A DNA stretch of 64,000 nt. Origin: Thermosphaera aggregans. GTDB lineage: Archaea; Thermoproteota; Thermoprotei_A; Sulfolobales; Desulfurococcaceae. A model generated the notes under the pieces. It did not search any database. It saw only the letters and a list, made by a program, of their open reading frames with translations, and was not told the DNA's origin. Position 1 is the stretch's first letter. Each line of letters begins with the position of its first letter. Location of the stretch: NCBI RefSeq assembly GCF_014962245.1, contig NZ_CP063144.1, forward strand, positions 176,582-240,581, written 5' to 3'. A program made the translations under genes and the position numbers. This document shows positions 44,300-52,778 of this stretch, piece by piece.

Positions 44300-46255
44300 C
44301 TATGATGTGAGGTGGATGGTGTCAAGGTTGGAGGGGGTGTAGATTTCTGGGAGAGAAGTGTAGCCTGTTCCCGGAGCCAGCAGCGCCCTGCGCAGGAGCT
44401 TGGCCAAGGTGTCGATCGCAGAGGGCTCCCCGTGGTTGAGGATTATCTTCTTAGGCTTGGGCTTAATGCTTTGAGCATACCTCACCAGCTCAGCCTGGTC
44501 GCTGTGCCCGCTGAAGCCGTCGATGCTGTATACTTCAAGCTCTACCTTGACTGCTTCAACCTTGTTCTCAACAACCATTGTCAACTCCCTCATCCCATCC
44601 TTAATCTTCCTGCCCAGGGTCCCCTCGGCCTGGTAGCCTACGAAGACGAGGCTGTTCCTAGGGTCGTTGGCCAGGAGTTTGAGGTAGTCGACGGCTGGCC
44701 CGCCGGTGAGCATGCCGCTCGTAGCTATTATCACGGAGGGCCGGTCCTCAACGATGTCGGGTCTTGCAACGCCTGATTCAAGGATTTTGAGCCAGTCAGC
44801 CGTGAACGGGTTCTCACCCCTGTATATAGCCTCCCTAATGCTCCTGCTCAAGTACTCGGGGTACTGTGTGTGGATGGCTGTAACCTCGTTCACAAGTCCT
44901 TCAACGTAGACGTTGAGCTTGGGTATTGAACCATTCTTCATGGCCTCGTTCAATATCAGTATTATCTCCTGACCCCTGCCCACGGCGAAAACAGGTATCA
45001 GCACGATTCCCTGGCGCTCAACAGTCCTCTTAACAATGTTGACAAGCTCAGCCTCTGCTTCAAGCCTGTTCTGCTGCCTCGCAGCCCCGTACGTGGACTC
45101 CATGATAAGGGTTTCCACCCTCGGAAACTCCGTGTTAGCCCTGTCGAGAAGCCTTGTGGAAGCATACTTGAAGTCGCCGGTGTAGACGATGTTGTGAAGC
45201 CCCATTCCAACGTGGAGGTGGACTATGGCTGAGCCGAGTATGTGGCCCGCGTTGTACATTGTCAGCTTGACATCAGGGGCTACGTCGGTGACCTCGTCGT
45301 ACTCTACGGTGATTGTGTGGAGTATCATCGTGGTTAAATCCTTCTCGGTGAAAGGCAGGTATCTCCCAGACCTTCTCGAAACCTCTATTAAATCCTTAAG
45401 CATGACTATCATTAACTCCCTGGTAGGCTTGGTAACGTACAGCGGGCCCCTGTAGCCGTACTTGTAGAGCAGGGGTACGAGGCCGACGTGGTCGAGGTGG
45501 GAGTGCGTGACTATTATCCCGTCAAGCTCCTCAAGCTTTAACGAGTCTACATCTATGTATGGGAATGCCTTGAACGGGTCGTCCATAACGCCCGTGTTAA
45601 TCCCCATGTCTAGGAGCAGCCTGCTCTCCCGTGTCTCAACCAGTATTGAGGATCGGCCAACCTCCCTGAACCCTCCCAGCGCGGTTATCCTCACATAGTT
45701 GTTCTTGAAAACAACGTCCCTGTGGATCCTGTCGCCAAGCCTTCTGAGGAATTCAAGCCTGTACTCGCTCTGCTTCAAAGTCCCTGCTACAACCTCTCTG
45801 AGCACCTTGGACTCGAGAGGGCTAGCCCTCATCGGCACTGCTCTCCAACCAGTCTCCGCGAGGATCCTGTGTCTTACGTAGTTACCCCTCCCCACTATCA
45901 GACCCGGCTTCTCAACCTTAACCCAGACCTCGCCGCTGGTCTCGTCGAAGTATATGCCGTTAGGGTCGAGACCAGCCTCCTTGGGAGCTATCTCAAGGAT
46001 TTTCTTCTTAGCCTCGTCAACAGGCAGTCTCGACTCTGTTGAAACCCTTATGACAACCCTCTTCCTAACTTTCTTCGCAATATTCTGCGCTAGATCCAGG
46101 TGCTCGCTAATAGCCTTCCTGTTCCTCACGTAGACAACTATTGAGGGTCCTTCAAACTCTATATTGGATAGCTCGAGCTCCGGCGGTATCTCCTGCACAA
46201 TGCTACCGAGTAGTGCAAGCTTATTCCTGTTCAACACTGACTTATCAATTTTCAC
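44300..46255 (-). CDS. aCPSF1/FttA, KH-domain beta-CASP ribonuclease and termination factor
   Basis: 651 residues. Two N-terminal KH domains (about 1-145, GLIVGRGNYV) are followed by a metallo-beta-lactamase domain (HSHLDH 251-256) into which a beta-CASP domain is inserted, and a final part with SIDGFSGHSDQAELV and ILNHGEPSA. This protein mediates transcription termination with RNA 3'-end cleavage in archaea. It lies 99 bases downstream of the active psmB gene, a linkage known in other archaea, and precedes nadM and rtcA. Confidence 0.95.
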   Translation of the reverse strand: MKIDKSVLNRNKLALLGSIVQEIPPELELSNIEFEGPSIVVYVRNRKAISEHLDLAQNIAKKVRKRVVIRVSTESRLPVDEAKKKILEIAPKEAGLDPNGIYFDETSGEVWVKVEKPGLIVGRGNYVRHRILAETGWRAVPMRASPLESKVLREVVAGTLKQSEYRLEFLRRLGDRIHRDVVFKNNYVRITALGGFREVGRSSILVETRESRLLLDMGINTGVMDDPFKAFPYIDVDSLKLEELDGIIVTHSHLDHVGLVPLLYKYGYRGPLYVTKPTRELMIVMLKDLIEVSRRSGRYLPFTEKDLTTMILHTITVEYDEVTDVAPDVKLTMYNAGHILGSAIVHLHVGMGLHNIVYTGDFKYASTRLLDRANTEFPRVETLIMESTYGAARQQNRLEAEAELVNIVKRTVERQGIVLIPVFAVGRGQEIILILNEAMKNGSIPKLNVYVEGLVNEVTAIHTQYPEYLSRSIREAIYRGENPFTADWLKILESGVARPDIVEDRPSVIIATSGMLTGGPAVDYLKLLANDPRNSLVFVGYQAEGTLGRKIKDGMRELTMVVENKVEAVKVELEVYSIDGFSGHSDQAELVRYAQSIKPKPKKIILNHGEPSAIDTLAKLLRRALLAPGTGYTSLPEIYTPSNLDTIHLTS

Positions 46256-46354
46256 AATCCATCCCTTTTCTCCAAGGTTTAAACGGGTTAGAAAACTACT
46301 GCGTGTCTTCAGCGATGAAAAACATATTAAAACATACTTATAAGTGTTTCCAAG

Positions 46355-46975
46355 CTAAACCGTTGCATATGTTTTCTTAAACAGCCTTGTCTCCTCGGAA
46401 ATCCCTTCAGGACCTATCACCACTATGTCAACCCCTTCACCGGTGAAGCTATCCCTCATTATTGCTGAGGAAACAGCTTTGAAAGCAAGCTCCTTAGCCT
46501 CCTCCAGCGTCAACCCCTCCCTATACCCTTGCTCCAGGACTCCGAAGGCAACGGGGGAGCCGCTGCCGGTTGACATGTACTTTTCTCTTGAAACACTCCC
46601 GTAGAGATCCATGTAGTATAGCTTAGGCCCTTCGTCGTCAACACCTCCTAGGAGGAGCTGAACAATGAAGGGTGAGAACCTTAGGTATGCTGAAAGTATG
46701 AGGGAAATCCTGCTGGCTAAGGCGTCAATGCTTATCCGCTTCCCCATTTTAAGCTCGTAATCCTTCGCAACATACTTAGCGTTCTCAACCAGGAACTGCG
46801 CGTCCGCGACAAGCCCTGATATAGTCATGGCGGCGTAAGGGGTTATCTCCAATATCTTCCTAACCCTTTTATGATAGACCATAGGCCCTGCTGTAGCCCT
46901 CTTGTCAGCAGCGAGCACAACGTACTTTCCAGCCACCAGTCCAACTGTCGTGGTCTTAGAAGCAGTCTTCTCCAT
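46355..46975 (-). CDS. psmB: Proteasome beta subunit, catalytically competent
   Basis: 206 residues. A seven-residue propeptide MEKTASK precedes TTTVGLVAGKYVVLAADKRAT: Thr1, Asp17 and Lys33 of the mature chain are all present, as is GSGSPVAFGVLEQGY (Asp/Ser region near 129-145). It should self-process and hydrolyse peptides. The cleavage site is Lys-Thr rather than the common Gly-Thr. It would share the beta ring with the subunit at 37092. Confidence 0.95.
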   Translation of the reverse strand: MEKTASKTTTVGLVAGKYVVLAADKRATAGPMVYHKRVRKILEITPYAAMTISGLVADAQFLVENAKYVAKDYELKMGKRISIDALASRISLILSAYLRFSPFIVQLLLGGVDDEGPKLYYMDLYGSVSREKYMSTGSGSPVAFGVLEQGYREGLTLEEAKELAFKAVSSAIMRDSFTGEGVDIVVIGPEGISEETRLFKKTYATV

Positions 46976-47053
46976 GCCGCACCGCCTGTTCTTTTAAATT
47001 CTCAAATTATTAACCAGGCTTAAATATATGATTCGTATGCTGGAGGATGTGTT

Positions 47054-48100
47054 TTGCAGAGTGTTCACGAGATAACACTCCCGTTGAAAGTCATCGTCGG
47101 CCACAGGGTTGTCGAGAAGGTTTCCGAGATACTTCCCCCTTCTGTTAGAAAGGTTGGAATAGTGACAGGGGAGTTGACCTACGAGGTTGCTGGGAGAAGG
47201 GTTGAGGAGGCTCTCAGCCCTGAGAGAAAGGTTGTTGTCTGGAAGACTCCTAACGCTATGGTTGACAGCGCGGTGGCTTTAGCGGGGAGGGCCCGGGAGG
47301 AAGGGGTTGAAGCAGTGGTCGGCGTGGGCGGTGGGAAGGCTATTGACGTGGCAAAGTATGTTGCGAAGGAAACAGGCTCCTTAATGATAAGCATCCCGAC
47401 CACGCCAAGCCATGACGGGATAGCAAGCCCTTTCGCCAGCTTAAAGGGAACCGGGAAGCCCACCAGCATCTACACTAAAACACCCTACGCGGTAATAGCG
47501 GATGTTGAAATCATTGCTAAAGCCCCTAGGAGGCTTATAATGGCAGGGTTCGGCGACCTGGTCGGCAAGCTGGTGGCTGTTAAGGACTGGGCTCTCGCGC
47601 ACAGGTTGAAGGGAGAGTACTACGGCGACTACGCTGCCCAGCTAGCATTGATGAGCGCTAAGCACGTGCTCAAATACCATGAGCTGATCGCGAGCGGGAG
47701 CGTGGAAGGGGTTAGAATACTGGTGGAAGCCCTCGTGAGCAGCGGGGTAGCCATGTGCATAGCCGGGTCAAGCCGCCCCGCCAGCGGGAGCGAGCACTTG
47801 TTCAGCCACGCCCTGGATATTGTAGCGCCCGGCAGAGCGCTCCACGGGGAGCAGATAGCTCTTGGAACAATAATGATGCTCTACCTTCACGGCGACTCAT
47901 CGTGGAGAAGGGTTAGAAGGATCTTGAGGAAAGTGGGGCTTCCGACAAGCGCTCGTGAAATAGGGATTGAGCCTGAGAAGATTGTTGAAGCCTTGACGAT
48001 CGCTCACACGATAAGGCCTGAAAGATACACGATACTTGGTGAAAATGGTTTAACGCGAGAGGCTGCTTACAGGCTGGCCAGGGAAACCGGGGTCATCTAA
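47054..48100 (+). CDS. egsA: sn-Glycerol-1-phosphate dehydrogenase
   Basis: Reduces dihydroxyacetone phosphate to sn-glycerol-1-phosphate, setting the stereochemistry of archaeal lipids. The 348 residues show [17 protein letters not shown] (NAD(P)H loop), [17 protein letters not shown] (substrate region), and the metal ligands in [23 protein letters not shown] and [10 protein letters not shown]. Start TTG with GGAGGATG upstream. It overlaps the convergent FKBP gene by 4 bases. Confidence 0.95.
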   Translation: MQSVHEITLPLKVIVGHRVVEKVSEILPPSVRKVGIVTGELTYEVAGRRVEEALSPERKVVVWKTPNAMVDSAVALAGRAREEGVEAVVGVGGGKAIDVAKYVAKETGSLMISIPTTPSHDGIASPFASLKGTGKPTSIYTKTPYAVIADVEIIAKAPRRLIMAGFGDLVGKLVAVKDWALAHRLKGEYYGDYAAQLALMSAKHVLKYHELIASGSVEGVRILVEALVSSGVAMCIAGSSRPASGSEHLFSHALDIVAPGRALHGEQIALGTIMMLYLHGDSSWRRVRRILRKVGLPTSAREIGIEPEKIVEALTIAHTIRPERYTILGENGLTREAAYRLARETGVI

Positions 48101-48804
48101 CCGGTTTGAGCCTGGGTTTTCGACAAGGTTTCCTGGAACACTAGTTTTTCAACAGCATCCTTGAACATGTCGAAGATGTCTGTCGCCAGCGATATCTTGG
48201 AGTAGTTCAGCTCCCTCCTCGACAAGTACTTCCCGGGGATGCTTACAACCAGCTTCTTCTCCGCCTCCTCATAGGCTACGTCTATGTCGCTGCCGGCGAT
48301 GTTGAGGTGTCTTGAAGCAAGGGCTTTAACCTTCTCTTTGAACTCTTCAAGCTTCCCCACGACCTTAACCTTGTAGACAAGGGTTCTCCCAGCCAGCGGG
48401 TGGTTGAAATCAACTACCACCCTGCCGCCGCTTATGCTTTTAACAACGCCCTTAACCCCTCCAACCTCGACAACATCCCCCACGTTAACACTGTACCCTC
48501 TTCTCTGAAACTCCTTCAGGCTGAAGGTTCTAACCTTCCCCGAGTCCCTCTCGCCGAAGGCTTTCTCAGGAGGTACTTCAACCTCCTTCTCCTCGTTAAC
48601 CTCCATCTTCATAAGCTCCTGCTCAACAACCTCGTTCATCCAGCCCCTGCCCAGGACTACGAGTGTTGGGCCGTAGAGCCTGTCAGCCTCGTATATGTTC
48701 TCCTTCTTAGCCAGCTCCTCGTCCGTGGTGTCTAGGAGGGTCCCGGTTTCCTTAACCCTAATACTGTACTCGACGAGTATGAAGTCACCCTGGTTGAACA
48801 CCAT
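48097..48804 (-). CDS. FKBP-type peptidyl-prolyl isomerase (SlyD-like)
   Basis: 235 residues from ATG 48804 (a GTG 9 bases upstream is open). The N-terminal half has the FKBP fold with an inserted IF chaperone flap: [43 protein letters not shown] and [19 protein letters not shown]. The C-terminal 85 residues form an extra helical/beta domain seen in archaeal long FKBPs. It is a folding catalyst of the cytosol. A divergent promoter region separates it from nothing else; the PUA gene follows upstream in the same orientation. Confidence 0.9.
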   Translation of the reverse strand: MVFNQGDFILVEYSIRVKETGTLLDTTDEELAKKENIYEADRLYGPTLVVLGRGWMNEVVEQELMKMEVNEEKEVEVPPEKAFGERDSGKVRTFSLKEFQRRGYSVNVGDVVEVGGVKGVVKSISGGRVVVDFNHPLAGRTLVYKVKVVGKLEEFKEKVKALASRHLNIAGSDIDVAYEEAEKKLVVSIPGKYLSRRELNYSKISLATDIFDMFKDAVEKLVFQETLSKTQAQTG

Positions 48805-48880
48805 GGTTAACACCCTTCCCGTTTAATCCAGGTTTTCAACCTATATTTAGACATGTTTTAAATGTTAACGGTTGAAGAGG

Positions 48881-49366
48881 TCAGGGGCCATGCCTCCATA
48901 TTTCATCGTTGAAGTAGTGAATGTTCTCAACAACCTTACCCTTCTTGAGCTCCCCCTTGACTATGGGGTCTGAGGGGGTTAGTGCTCTGCCAACAGCGAA
49001 GGGTCTGCGGGACTCGAGCTCGCAGATCACTACGATATCTCCCTCCTTGAAAACTCCTTCAACACTCTTTATCCCGGGAGCCATCAGGTCCGCGCCCCTG
49101 AGCAAGGCCTCCATTGCCCCTTTATCCACGTAAACCTTTGGAAGCCTGAGGGCTTGAAGGTTTTTCAGGATGAATCTTAAATGAGGTATCCACTTATCCC
49201 TGAGCTTGACGAATGCTGCTTCACCGTTTACAAGTATTTTCTCACCGTTCTCATCCTGATAATACTCCACCAGCCCTTCATCCTCAATCCTTAAATCACC
49301 AATGTAGGAGAGCTCCTCGGCGAGCCTTCTCCGCTCCTTCTTCGAGAGAGTATGCCTCTTAGCCAT
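48881..49366 (-). CDS. PUA-domain RNA-binding protein (MCT-1-like, DUF1947)
   Basis: 161 residues from ATG 49366. Basic N-terminal helix (KRHTLSKKERRRLAEEL), a DUF1947 domain, and a C-terminal PUA domain (PKVYVDKGAMEALLRGADLM, then VVICELESRRPFAVGRAL). The arrangement matches archaeal relatives of eukaryotic MCT-1/DENR-type translation factors, which bind the small ribosomal subunit and tRNA. Archaeal function is not established. Confidence 0.85.
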   Translation of the reverse strand: MAKRHTLSKKERRRLAEELSYIGDLRIEDEGLVEYYQDENGEKILVNGEAAFVKLRDKWIPHLRFILKNLQALRLPKVYVDKGAMEALLRGADLMAPGIKSVEGVFKEGDIVVICELESRRPFAVGRALTPSDPIVKGELKKGKVVENIHYFNDEIWRHGP

Positions 49367-49467
49367 TACCAACCACGTTGAGCCTGTTGATCGCTAAGTA
49401 TTTAAGGATACCTAGTATTTTAAACTTCATGTAGATTCATTAAGCATTAACGTTAGAGGTGCTGGTT

Positions 49468-49698
49468 TTGAGCGAGACAGCGCATAAAATGCTCGAGGAG
49501 AACATTGGGAACATAGTTTTAATCAAGATAAAGGATGATATAACGCTCCGCGGAAAGCTGAGGAGCTATGATCAACACTTGAACATAGTGCTCGACGATG
49601 TCGAGGAAATAGGGGAGGGCGGGTCCAGCAGGAAGCTGGGCACTGTTGTGATAAGAGGAGACACCGTGGTCTTCATATCCCCTATAACCGAGCAGTGA
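49468..49698 (+). CDS. Archaeal Sm-like protein (SmAP)
   Basis: 76 residues from TTG 49468, placed 6 bases after GAGGTG; a GTG at 49459 is also in frame but overlaps that ribosome site. The Sm1 (NIVLIKIKDDITLRGKLRSYDQHLNIVLDD) and Sm2 (GTVVIRGDTVVFIS) motifs are both present. SmAPs form heptameric rings that bind U-rich RNA. It is followed by L37e and shares an operon with it, the usual archaeal arrangement. Confidence 0.95.
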   Translation: MSETAHKMLEENIGNIVLIKIKDDITLRGKLRSYDQHLNIVLDDVEEIGEGGSSRKLGTVVIRGDTVVFISPITEQ

Positions 49699-49708
49699 GG
49701 TGGTTTAG

Positions 49709-49897
49709 GTGACCAAGGGTACGAGCAGCATGGGGAGGAGGAGCCGCGGTAAAACCCATATCAGGTGTAGAAGATGCGGCAGGCACAGCTTCAACGTCTC
49801 CAAGGGATACTGCGCGGCATGCGGCTACGGGCGGAGCAGGAGGATTAGAAGGTACGCGTGGGCTAATAAAAAGGTTAACAGGGTTAGGGTTGTATAG
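49709..49897 (+). CDS. rpl37e: 50S ribosomal protein L37e
   Basis: 62 residues from GTG 49709, with GAGGTGG ribosome site overlapping the SmAP stop region. Zinc finger [11 protein letters not shown] ... [11 protein letters not shown] (C-x2-C...C-x2-C) in a strongly basic chain. L37e binds 23S rRNA in the large subunit. The residues before [10 protein letters not shown] could be extra; MGRRSRGK at the second in-frame Met would also fit the family start. Confidence 0.95.
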   Translation: MTKGTSSMGRRSRGKTHIRCRRCGRHSFNVSKGYCAACGYGRSRRIRRYAWANKKVNRVRVV

Positions 49898-49977
49898 GTT
49901 TTTAACCAGGCATTCTGCGAGGATGCAGTGCTTATTATACGGGTTTTCAAATCCTTATAATAGACAATGGTGGTTTA

Positions 49978-51231
49978 ATGAGCAAGTATCTGATAAGGGC
50001 TAAGATAGAGATCGACGGGGTTGTCGAGAAGCACGACATTGTCGGCGCAATATTCGGGCAGACCGAGGGATTGCTTGGCGACCAGTTCGACCTCCGCCAG
50101 CTACAGGACAAGGGCAGGATAGGGAGGATACAGGTTAACACTAAGATACAGGGTAGTAAGACGATTGGCGAGATCCTGATACCGAGCAACCTTGACAGGG
50201 TTGAGACAGCCCTCCTAGCCGCGCTCATAGAGAGCGTTGACAAGGTAGGGCCTTACGACGCCAGCTTGAAAGTGGTCGACATAGTCGACCTGAGGCTGGA
50301 GAAGATTAAGAAGATAATGGAGAGGGCTGAGGAAATACTTAGAAAGTGGAGCAAGGAGAAGGCTCCCGACGTCAGGGAGATCATTAAGAGCATTCAGGAA
50401 ATGCTTAAAGCACCCGAGCCGATAAGCTACGGCCCAGACGAGCTTCCAGCAGGGCCGGATGTCGAGAAGGCTGACACGATCATACTGGTTGAGGGCAGGG
50501 CTGACGTTATAAACCTTCTAAGATACGGGATAAACAACGTGATAGCCATAGGCGGGGCTAGAAAGGTTCCTGAAACCCTTAAGAAGCTGGCTGAGACGAA
50601 GAAGATCCTGCTGTTCGTGGACGGGGACCACGGAGGAGACCTTATTCTCAAAGAGGTTTTGAGAAACCTGAAGGTAGACTTCGTGGCAAGAGCGCCTGCT
50701 GGCAGGGAGGTTGAGGAGTTAACGGGGAGGGAGGTTGAGGAGGCTTTATCCAAGAGCATGAGCGTGTTCGACTACCTCAGCAACCTGGTGAAGCAGGGGA
50801 GTAAGGAGGCGCAACACCTCCTGCAGATACAGCAGAAGCTGCACAAGCTCCCCGTTGAGGCTAAACCGGTAGAGGTGAAGGAGGAGGCGCCGCCGCAGCC
50901 GCCTCCGCAGCCTGTTGAGAAGGAGGAAGCGATTGTGATCCCGGGGAAGCTTGCCGAGGATGCTAAGGGTTTAGTCGGGACTCTTGAAGCCGTCCTGTAC
51001 GATCAGAACTGGAATCCTTTGAAGAAAATCCCTGTTAGAGACCTTGTCAACGAGCTAGCGAGCGCTCAGCCCGGCAGCGTTCACGGCGTACTACTAGATG
51101 GTATCCTAACCCAGAGGCTGATAAACACAGCGGCCGAGAAGAATGTTAAAGTCCTCGTGGGCGCTAGGCTGGGGAAGGTTGAGGAGAAGCCACGGGACAT
51201 AGTTCTTTTAACCTTCAACGAGCTCTCCTGA
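49978..51231 (+). CDS. dnaG: Archaeal DnaG-like protein (TOPRIM)
   Basis: 417 residues. An N-terminal helical domain, then a TOPRIM domain with IILVEGRADVINLLRYG (catalytic Glu) and LLFVDGDHGGDLILKEV (DxD), then a Pro/Gln-rich linker (EEAPPQPPPQPVEKEE, about 302-318) and a C-terminal domain. Archaeal DnaG can make RNA primers in vitro and is associated with the exosome, where it binds A-rich RNA. ATG start, ribosome site GGTGG upstream. Confidence 0.93.
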   Translation: MSKYLIRAKIEIDGVVEKHDIVGAIFGQTEGLLGDQFDLRQLQDKGRIGRIQVNTKIQGSKTIGEILIPSNLDRVETALLAALIESVDKVGPYDASLKVVDIVDLRLEKIKKIMERAEEILRKWSKEKAPDVREIIKSIQEMLKAPEPISYGPDELPAGPDVEKADTIILVEGRADVINLLRYGINNVIAIGGARKVPETLKKLAETKKILLFVDGDHGGDLILKEVLRNLKVDFVARAPAGREVEELTGREVEEALSKSMSVFDYLSNLVKQGSKEAQHLLQIQQKLHKLPVEAKPVEVKEEAPPQPPPQPVEKEEAIVIPGKLAEDAKGLVGTLEAVLYDQNWNPLKKIPVRDLVNELASAQPGSVHGVLLDGILTQRLINTAAEKNVKVLVGARLGKVEEKPRDIVLLTFNELS

Positions 51232-51279
51232 AGCACTCCCCCACTCCTTGTTCAACCGGGCTCAGCCTTCAGGGATATA

Positions 51280-51287
51280 GTTTAAAT
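51280..51287 (+). promoter_or_regulatory. TATA-like element of the Trp/Glu micro-ORF
   Basis: TTTAAATA lies about 50 bases upstream of the TTG start at 51338, after purine-rich AGGGATATAG. Initiation near 51310 would leave a leader with the GAGGTG ribosome site. This independent promoter supports expression separate from dnaG. Confidence 0.4.
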
Positions 51288-51337
51288 ACCGGGTTCCAAC
51301 CAATTTAAAACAAGGAGTAACTAACGAGGTGCAGGGC

Positions 51338-51424
51338 TTGGTCTGGTTCGAGGAGGAATGGGAAGAGGAGTGGTGGGAAGAGGAAGAGGAATGGGAGGAA
51401 GAGTGGGAAGAAGAGGAGTGGTAG
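51338..51424 (+). CDS. Micro-ORF encoding a Trp/Glu-only peptide (28 aa)
   Basis: TTG 51338 to TAG 51424. GAGGTG (51326-51331) lies 6 bases upstream, the same ribosome site and spacing as the SmAP gene at 49468. After Met-Val-Trp-Phe every residue is Glu or Trp: 18 Glu and 7 Trp in 28, with Trp at 3, 8, 12, 13, 19, 23 and 28. On a helix, Trp 8, 12, 19 and 23 would fall on one face. A GTG start at 51329 would add three residues. The stop is 2 bases from the end of the convergent Cgi121-like gene. No known family comes to mind; a purine-tract artefact is the alternative. Confidence 0.5.
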   Translation: MVWFEEEWEEEWWEEEEEWEEEWEEEEW

Positions 51425-51426
51425 GG

Positions 51427-51945
51427 CTATATCAGTGACAGTAAACTACTAATGTTTTTTACAAGAACAGCCCGGGATTCCTCGTCAATGTTTTGAACAT
51501 AATCCTTGAAAACCTCGCACCCTGTTTTGTCGAAGCCTTCACCACCTATCGAGAACAGCAGGTAGTGGCTGCTCTCGGAATACCTCGCCCTTAGATCGCT
51601 GAGCAGGCTGCTGATCTGGGAGTGACCTGTTGCCAGCAGGAGTAGGAGAAGCCCCTGATTCCTGAATCTTGAAAGCTCGCTCCTGTAGAGCTCGTAGTGA
51701 ATACCTGCCTGGACAAGCTGGAGAGGGGTTTTAAACATTGAGAGCGGGAGAATAGCCGCGGGCTTATCCGGGGTGAGACCCCTGAGCCCCAGCTCCTTCT
51801 CGAAATCCTCATGCTGCTTGACACACTTGTAAGCGAACAGCTTCACCACTAGTTTGTTAAACCTTATGAGAAGGCATTCCCCGCCGGGCTCTACTGAGAA
51901 AACAGTGTCGGAATCGGCTGGTGTCTGCAAGAACAGGCCTCTCAA
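51427..51945 (-). CDS. Probable KEOPS subunit Cgi121-like protein
   Basis: 172 residues. The central part, FKTPLQLVQAGIHYELYRSE then LLLLLATGHSQISSLL, resembles the Cgi121/TPRKB pattern of an alternating helix followed by an 'A(S/T)G..QI' loop, which in KEOPS binds the tRNA CCA end for t6A37 formation. Length is right for the family. The match is suggestive, not decisive. It overlaps the rps17e gene by 4 bases and is cotranscribed with it. Confidence 0.45.
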   Translation of the reverse strand: MRGLFLQTPADSDTVFSVEPGGECLLIRFNKLVVKLFAYKCVKQHEDFEKELGLRGLTPDKPAAILPLSMFKTPLQLVQAGIHYELYRSELSRFRNQGLLLLLLATGHSQISSLLSDLRARYSESSHYLLFSIGGEGFDKTGCEVFKDYVQNIDEESRAVLVKNISSLLSLI

Positions 51946-52145
51946 GCCTTAGCCTTCTTCTCCCTGACAGCAACCAGGTGGGTTACATAGCCTGCTATCA
52001 GGTTCCTAACCTTCTTCGACTGAGTCTCCACCAGCCTGGAGACCAGGGCCTTGTTCTGTTCAAAATCCCTTGTAAACATATCCGGGTACTTCTCAAGCAG
52101 CTCCCTGGCGGTTCTCTTAACGACACGGATCCTTATCTTCCCCAT
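51942..52145 (-). CDS. rps17e: 30S ribosomal protein S17e
   Basis: 67 residues from ATG 52145 with GGTGAT 4-9 bases upstream; three further upstream codons are open. KIRIRVVKRTARELLEKYPD followed by FTRDFEQNKALVSRL is the S17e signature, with a basic tail (VREKKAKA). A small-subunit protein found in archaea and eukaryotes. Divergent from the TFS-like gene across a promoter region. Confidence 0.95.
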   Translation of the reverse strand: MGKIRIRVVKRTARELLEKYPDMFTRDFEQNKALVSRLVETQSKKVRNLIAGYVTHLVAVREKKAKA

Positions 52146-52315
52146 AAGCATCACCGTTTAGCAGTCATCACATACCATATTGTAAGCGGGTTTTTAAAAT
52201 ATTACAATCCCGGGAGCCCTGAGGGGCTGGCTCGCGAGGCTTCCTCGACTAGAAACCTTTATAATACGGTTATTATACACTATTATAAAAGTCGTAGAAG
52301 AACGTGGTGAAACAC

Positions 52316-52609
52316 GTGGTTAAATTCTGCCCTAGATGCGGCGGCCCCATGATGCCTACCAGGAAGGATGGAGAAGTCTTCTTCAAATGCAGCAAGTGCG
52401 GCTACGAGGTCAAAGCTGCTAAGAAAGACCTTGAGAAGTACGGGATGAAATACCAGGTTGAATCCAGCAAGAGGGTTGTAACGGCTAAGGCAACGGAGAG
52501 TAAGGCCTCCGGGCTAACACCTGAGGAGAGGGAGATGCTGCAGGAGTACTACGAGATATTCCTCGAAGAGTTTGCTGCGGAGGAAGGTGAAAGCGGGGAG
52601 AGTGACTAA
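52316..52609 (+). CDS. TFS/RpoM-like single zinc-ribbon protein
   Basis: 97 residues from GTG 52316, with GGTGA 5 bases upstream; GTG 52304 is an alternative. The N-terminal ribbon FCPRCGGPMMPTRKDGEVFF then CSKCGY matches the N-terminal domain of archaeal TFS / RPB9. The C-terminal ribbon that carries the cleavage-stimulating acidic hairpin is missing; instead there is a Lys/Ser linker and an acidic helical tail (EYYEIFLEEFAAEEGE). It may bind RNA polymerase without TFIIS-type activity. The stop codon lies in the hairpin 52600-52620. Confidence 0.8.
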   Translation: MVKFCPRCGGPMMPTRKDGEVFFKCSKCGYEVKAAKKDLEKYGMKYQVESSKRVVTAKATESKASGLTPEEREMLQEYYEIFLEEFAAEEGESGESD

Positions 52610-52620
52610 ATCAGTCACTC
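52600..52620. repeat. 8-base inverted repeat at the stop of the TFS-like gene
   Basis: GAGTGACT (52600-52607) and AGTCACTC (52613-52620) flank AAATC and include the TAA stop. On the + strand no T-run follows. On the minus strand the same bases contain the D box of the candidate C/D sRNA, so the dyad could be its terminal stem or a 3'-end signal. Confidence 0.4.
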
Positions 52621-52671
52621 ATACTCCTCATCGCTCAAGGCTCAGAGCCGTCACCATTCTTCATCAGTTAT
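52608..52671 (-). ncRNA. Candidate C/D-box sRNA
   Basis: Read on the minus strand the order is box C CTGATGA (52667-52661), 15 bases, box D' CTGA (52645-52642), 9 bases, box C' GCGATGA (52634-52628), 13 bases, box D CTGA (52614-52611). Archaeal C/D sRNAs have just this symmetric plan of about 60 bases with 12-base guides. A TATA-like AATTATAATAGG about 26 bases upstream (centre near 52696) gives a matching start. The first base of C is C instead of A/G and the terminal stem is weak, so it is a good but unproven candidate. Guide targets were not searched. Confidence 0.5.
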
Positions 52672-52778
52672 AAAATGGTTTTCAAATCCTATTATAATTG
52701 TCCAGCACGGGATTGCCTGCTTTCAAATTGATCCTGCCCGGGTAGAGAGCAGCGCTGGTTGAGGAGAGGGGGTAGTGG

